From: HXMU1420-2 sp040830545
Lineage (GTDB): Bacteria; Pseudomonadota; Alphaproteobacteria; Rhodobacterales; Rhodobacteraceae
Length of the DNA: 23,428 nucleotides
NCBI GenBank assembly: GCA_040830545.1
Contig: JBFOMB010000052.1
Location: 1-23,428 of the forward strand
Reading direction: 5' to 3'
Part shown: positions 20,823 to 23,428 of the stretch, in pieces
Layout: each line of letters opens with the position of its first letter
Numbering within the stretch: the stretch's first letter is position 1
The notes under the pieces: generated by a model
The model's input: only the letters and a program-made list of their open reading frames with translations
What the model was told of the DNA's origin: nothing
Database searches by the model: none
Made by a program: the position numbers and the translations under genes

Positions 20823-21796
20823 TGGCTGAGGTCATCGCCGCCGTCGGCGCGGGCCGCATGGGGCGGGGGATCGCGATTGCTTTTGCTTATGCCGGACACC
20901 CCGTGCATCTGGTCGATGTGAAGGAGCGGGAGGCGGCGGATTTTGCGCGCCTCGCTGAGGAAGCGCAGGCCGAGATTTCCGCAACCCTCGCCATGCTGGC
21001 GGACTTCGGCCTGCTTGCTATGGAAGAGGTTGGCGCGGTGGCCGCACGCGTCCGCTGTTTCGACCGGGCCAGCGCCGGGGAGGCTTTAGCTGAGGCTGAC
21101 GTGATCTTCGAAGGTGTGCCCGAAACGCTGGAGGCCAAGGAAGCCTGTTTCGCGTTGGTATCCGAAACCGCGAGGGCTGATGCAATCATCGCCTCCACCA
21201 CATCCACTATCCTGTCAAACGACCTGCAAGGGTTCGTGCAGCACCCCGGCCGTTTCCTGAACGCCCATTGGCTGAACCCGGCGTTTCTGGTGCCGCTGGT
21301 CGAACTCTCGCCCGGTGACGCCACGGACCCTGCTGCAACGGACAGGCTGAAGGCCCTGCTGGAACGCATCGGCAAGGTGCCCGTGGTGTGCAAGGCCAGC
21401 CCCGGCTACATCGTGCCGCGCATTCAGGCGATGGCGATGAACGAAGCCGCCCGCATGGTCGAGGAGGGCGTGGCCACGCCCGAGGATATCGACAAGGCGA
21501 CCACTTACGGGTTTGGCTTCCGGTTTGCGATCCTGGGGATGCTGGAGTTCATCGACTGGGGTGGAGGCGACATCCTGTACTATGCATCACGCTACATGAC
21601 CGAGGCGATGCAAAGTGATCGGTTTTCATCCCCCCAGATTATCGCAGACAACATGGGATCTGGCCGCACAGGTTTACGCGACGGGCAGGGTTTCTTGAAC
21701 TATGACGGGCTGGATGTGCCAGCCTACCAGAAGGCGCGGCTGGGACAGTTCGTGGCGATGCTGCGACATCTGGATAAAATGCCCGTGCGCGGTTGA
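20822..21796 (+). CDS. 3-hydroxyacyl-CoA dehydrogenase family protein
   Basis: 324 residues. The NAD-binding motif is GAGRMGRGIAIAFAYAG (from residue 9). FEGVPETLEAKEACF and ASTTSTILSNDLQ match the family, and the catalytic dyad is likely His149 in NAHWLNPAFLVPLVEL with Glu161. The C-terminal domain begins near SPGYIVPRIQAMAMNEAARMVEEGVAT. Related enzymes include L-carnitine, lambda-crystallin-type and 3-hydroxybutyryl-CoA dehydrogenases, so the substrate may be a free hydroxy acid rather than a CoA ester. It shares one base with the opine dehydrogenase gene, so the two are co-translated. Confidence 0.93.
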   Translation: MAEVIAAVGAGRMGRGIAIAFAYAGHPVHLVDVKEREAADFARLAEEAQAEISATLAMLADFGLLAMEEVGAVAARVRCFDRASAGEALAEADVIFEGVPETLEAKEACFALVSETARADAIIASTTSTILSNDLQGFVQHPGRFLNAHWLNPAFLVPLVELSPGDATDPAATDRLKALLERIGKVPVVCKASPGYIVPRIQAMAMNEAARMVEEGVATPEDIDKATTYGFGFRFAILGMLEFIDWGGGDILYYASRYMTEAMQSDRFSSPQIIADNMGSGRTGLRDGQGFLNYDGLDVPAYQKARLGQFVAMLRHLDKMPVRG

Positions 21797-21810
21797 GCGG
21801 GGTCTAATTC

Positions 21811-22896
21811 CTATGCGTCCGACAGGAACCGACGCACCCCACCAAGCAGCAGATCGTTATGCGCGGGCAGCGACAGGCTAAAGCGCATGTAGTCTTCCAG
21901 GCCAGCCTCCCGCGTGCGGCTGACGATAATCCCGCAGGTGTCAAACAGGTGCTCGACCAGCGCCTCGGTCCGGTCTGGATTACCTGCGGAGATCAGCAGG
22001 AAATTCGTCGCACTGGGGAGAGGTTTCATGCCCATTTCCGCCAACGCAGCAGCCACTCGCGCCCGCTCCGATAGGATCTCCGCCACACGGCCCCGGATCA
22101 CCGTCATATCCTCCAACGCCGCAACCGCGCAGGCCTGCGCCAGCGCGTTCACGCTGCCCATGCCCCGTACCGCATAAAGCGCGGGCATCATCCATTCCGG
22201 CGCATCGGCCCAGCCAACGCGTGCGCCTGCCAGACCGAAAGCTTTGGAGAAGGTGCGGGTGACAGTGACATTGTCATGTTGTGCGGCCAGCGCGTGCACC
22301 GCTGCGCAATATTCCTCGCCTGCAAACTCGCCGTCAGCGAGGTCCAGCACGATCACCGCCGCGTCAGGCAACCCGTCAATCAATCGCGCCAGTTCTTCCA
22401 CCGGGATTAGGGTTCCCGTAGGGTTGTTTGGATTGGCGAGGAACACCAGCCGCGTCTCCGGTCCCGCTGCTGCGATCAACGCGTCCACATCCGTTCGGTG
22501 ATCCTGCTCTGCTGCTTTGACCAGCTTTGCGCCCAATCGGTTGGCGGTCAACTCAAACTGAATATAGCCGAATTCCGAAATCAGAACCTCATCGCCCGGC
22601 CGCACGAAACAACGGGCCACAACATCCAGCAACTCCTCCGACCCGTTCCCGCAGATGATCCTTTCCGCGTTCAGCCCCCACGTCTCAGCCAGTTTGGCCC
22701 GCAAGGGATCGCATGTGGGTGGCCCGTAAGAACCCAGTGTTGCCGACTGCCGCGCCAGTGCTTCCGCCACCTTGGATGTTGGCGGATAGGGCAGTTCGTT
22801 GAATCCCATGTTGACCAAAGGCAAGCCCAGCGGCTGGCGCCGGGCGATCCGGCCCCGGACGGGTTTGGGACTGACGTAAGGCTGGGGTCGCGTCAT
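21811..22896 (-). CDS. Class I/II PLP-dependent aminotransferase (histidinol-phosphate aminotransferase-like)
   Basis: 361 residues, HisC-like in length and layout: MGFNELPYPPTSKV near the N-terminus, GNGSEELLDVVARCFVRPGDEV, ANPNNPTGTLIP, and TFSKAFGLAGARVGW with PLP Lys218. The C-terminal substrate-carboxylate Arg is expected in YMRFSLSLP. The usual DEAYxxF strand reads LDLADGEF, so Asp185 (binds the pyridine nitrogen) is kept while the Tyr that contacts the PLP phenolate is Asp188. Its start lies four bases after the stop of the second TRAP large permease, an unusual transporter-enzyme coupling. Biosynthetic hisC is unlikely from this context. Confidence 0.88.
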   Translation of the reverse strand: MTRPQPYVSPKPVRGRIARRQPLGLPLVNMGFNELPYPPTSKVAEALARQSATLGSYGPPTCDPLRAKLAETWGLNAERIICGNGSEELLDVVARCFVRPGDEVLISEFGYIQFELTANRLGAKLVKAAEQDHRTDVDALIAAAGPETRLVFLANPNNPTGTLIPVEELARLIDGLPDAAVIVLDLADGEFAGEEYCAAVHALAAQHDNVTVTRTFSKAFGLAGARVGWADAPEWMMPALYAVRGMGSVNALAQACAVAALEDMTVIRGRVAEILSERARVAAALAEMGMKPLPSATNFLLISAGNPDRTEALVEHLFDTCGIIVSRTREAGLEDYMRFSLSLPAHNDLLLGGVRRFLSDA

Positions 22897-22900
22897 GGCG

Positions 22901-23428
22901 TCAATGCGAGAAGGTCATGTGAGAGGGCAGGACCAGCACCAGTGTTGGAATGGCCAGCAGCAGGATCAGGCGTACGATGTCCATCACCCAGAACGGCGTC
23001 ACACCCCGGAACACGGTGGAGGTTTTCACATCGCCAACCACGCCTTTCAGGATGAATACGTTTAATCCCACCGGCGGTGTGATCAGGCTGATCTCTGTCA
23101 CCACCACAACGATGATGCCGAACCAGATCGCAACCTCGGTCGGGTCCATGTTGAAATCGAGGCTCATGACCAGCGGGAAGAAAATTGGCACCGTCAGCAA
23201 CAGCATGGACAGGGATTCGAACACGCATCCCAGCGCGATGTAGATCAGTATGATCATGCCCATCACGACCCAAGGCGGGACGTCATAAGCTGTGACCGCA
23301 GCGCGCAGCGCTTCGGGCAGGCCCGCAAGGTTGACGAAGTTCGAGAAGATCCAGGCCCCGATCAGCACCGCAAACAGCGACGCGGCGGTGAGCGATGTTT
23401 CCTTCAACACCTCAAACGTACCTTTGAA
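22901..23428 (-). CDS. dctM: Second TRAP large permease (DctM family), 5' end outside the window
   Basis: The last 175 residues of a large permease; the frame is open to the edge of the window. The C-terminal family block is clear: LGCVFESLSMLLLTVPIFFPLVMSLDFN, then VVVTEISLITPPVGLNVFILKGVV and a final hydrophobic segment VRLILLLAIPTLVLVL. It corresponds to the same region in the first dctM but differs at many positions (for example ITPPVGLNVF against TTPPFGLLLF), so this is a separate transporter. It is followed at four bases by the aminotransferase gene. Confidence 0.9.
   Translation of the reverse strand, partial: FKGTFEVLKETSLTAASLFAVLIGAWIFSNFVNLAGLPEALRAAVTAYDVPPWVVMGMIILIYIALGCVFESLSMLLLTVPIFFPLVMSLDFNMDPTEVAIWFGIIVVVVTEISLITPPVGLNVFILKGVVGDVKTSTVFRGVTPFWVMDIVRLILLLAIPTLVLVLPSHMTFSH

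Overview
The window looks like chromosome of a marine-type alphaproteobacterium, most likely Rhodobacterales (Roseobacter group). The basis is high GC, dense operons with 1-5 bp gaps or ATGA overlaps, two TRAP transporters, a zinc-ribbon/SPFH/DUF2927/TelA/XpaC gene set and a characteristic intergenic motif after a gene end. No rRNA, tRNA, CRISPR, transposase or phage gene was seen. No gene-free stretch exceeds 300 bases; the longest is about 287 bases (4913-5199) and holds a large inverted repeat.

Layout. (1) 1-2227, minus: nitroreductase, D-aminoacyl-tRNA deacylase (dtd) and a glycerate 2-kinase cut by the window edge, in one tight operon. (2) 2357-9530: a zinc-ribbon membrane protein (minus), a lone methyltransferase (plus), a cytochrome b561 (minus), then a minus-strand operon read as [micro-ORF]-xpaC-telA-DUF2927 lipoprotein-SPFH/GYF protein. 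The latter set resembles envelope-stress modules known from Bacillus (xpaC-yaaN and ydjG/ydjI). (3) 9615-12854: housekeeping genes rluB, tadA, clpS, a UPF0173 metallo-hydrolase and a DUF2461 protein. (4) 12940-13686: a membrane-anchored LAS-type metallopeptidase gene broken by two in-frame amber codons. (5) 13811-16424, plus: a MATE exporter, a hotdog thioesterase and an Asp/Glu-racemase-fold protein that lacks both catalytic cysteines, translationally coupled. (6) 16599-23428: a dctP-hairpin-dctQ-dctM TRAP operon (minus) diverging from an opine-dehydrogenase/3-hydroxyacyl-CoA-dehydrogenase pair (plus), followed by a convergent aminotransferase coupled to a second TRAP large permease (minus, cut by the edge).

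How they may work together. The last 8-10 kb looks like an uptake and catabolism island for an amino or hydroxy carboxylate. Two 18-bp operator-like repeats in the dctP/opine-dehydrogenase divergent promoter suggest common control by a regulator not encoded here. The XpaC/TelA/SPFH block is the best candidate for a poorly described system: an envelope-associated stress complex whose SPFH member carries both a GYF domain and a GYF-ligand-like C-terminal tail.
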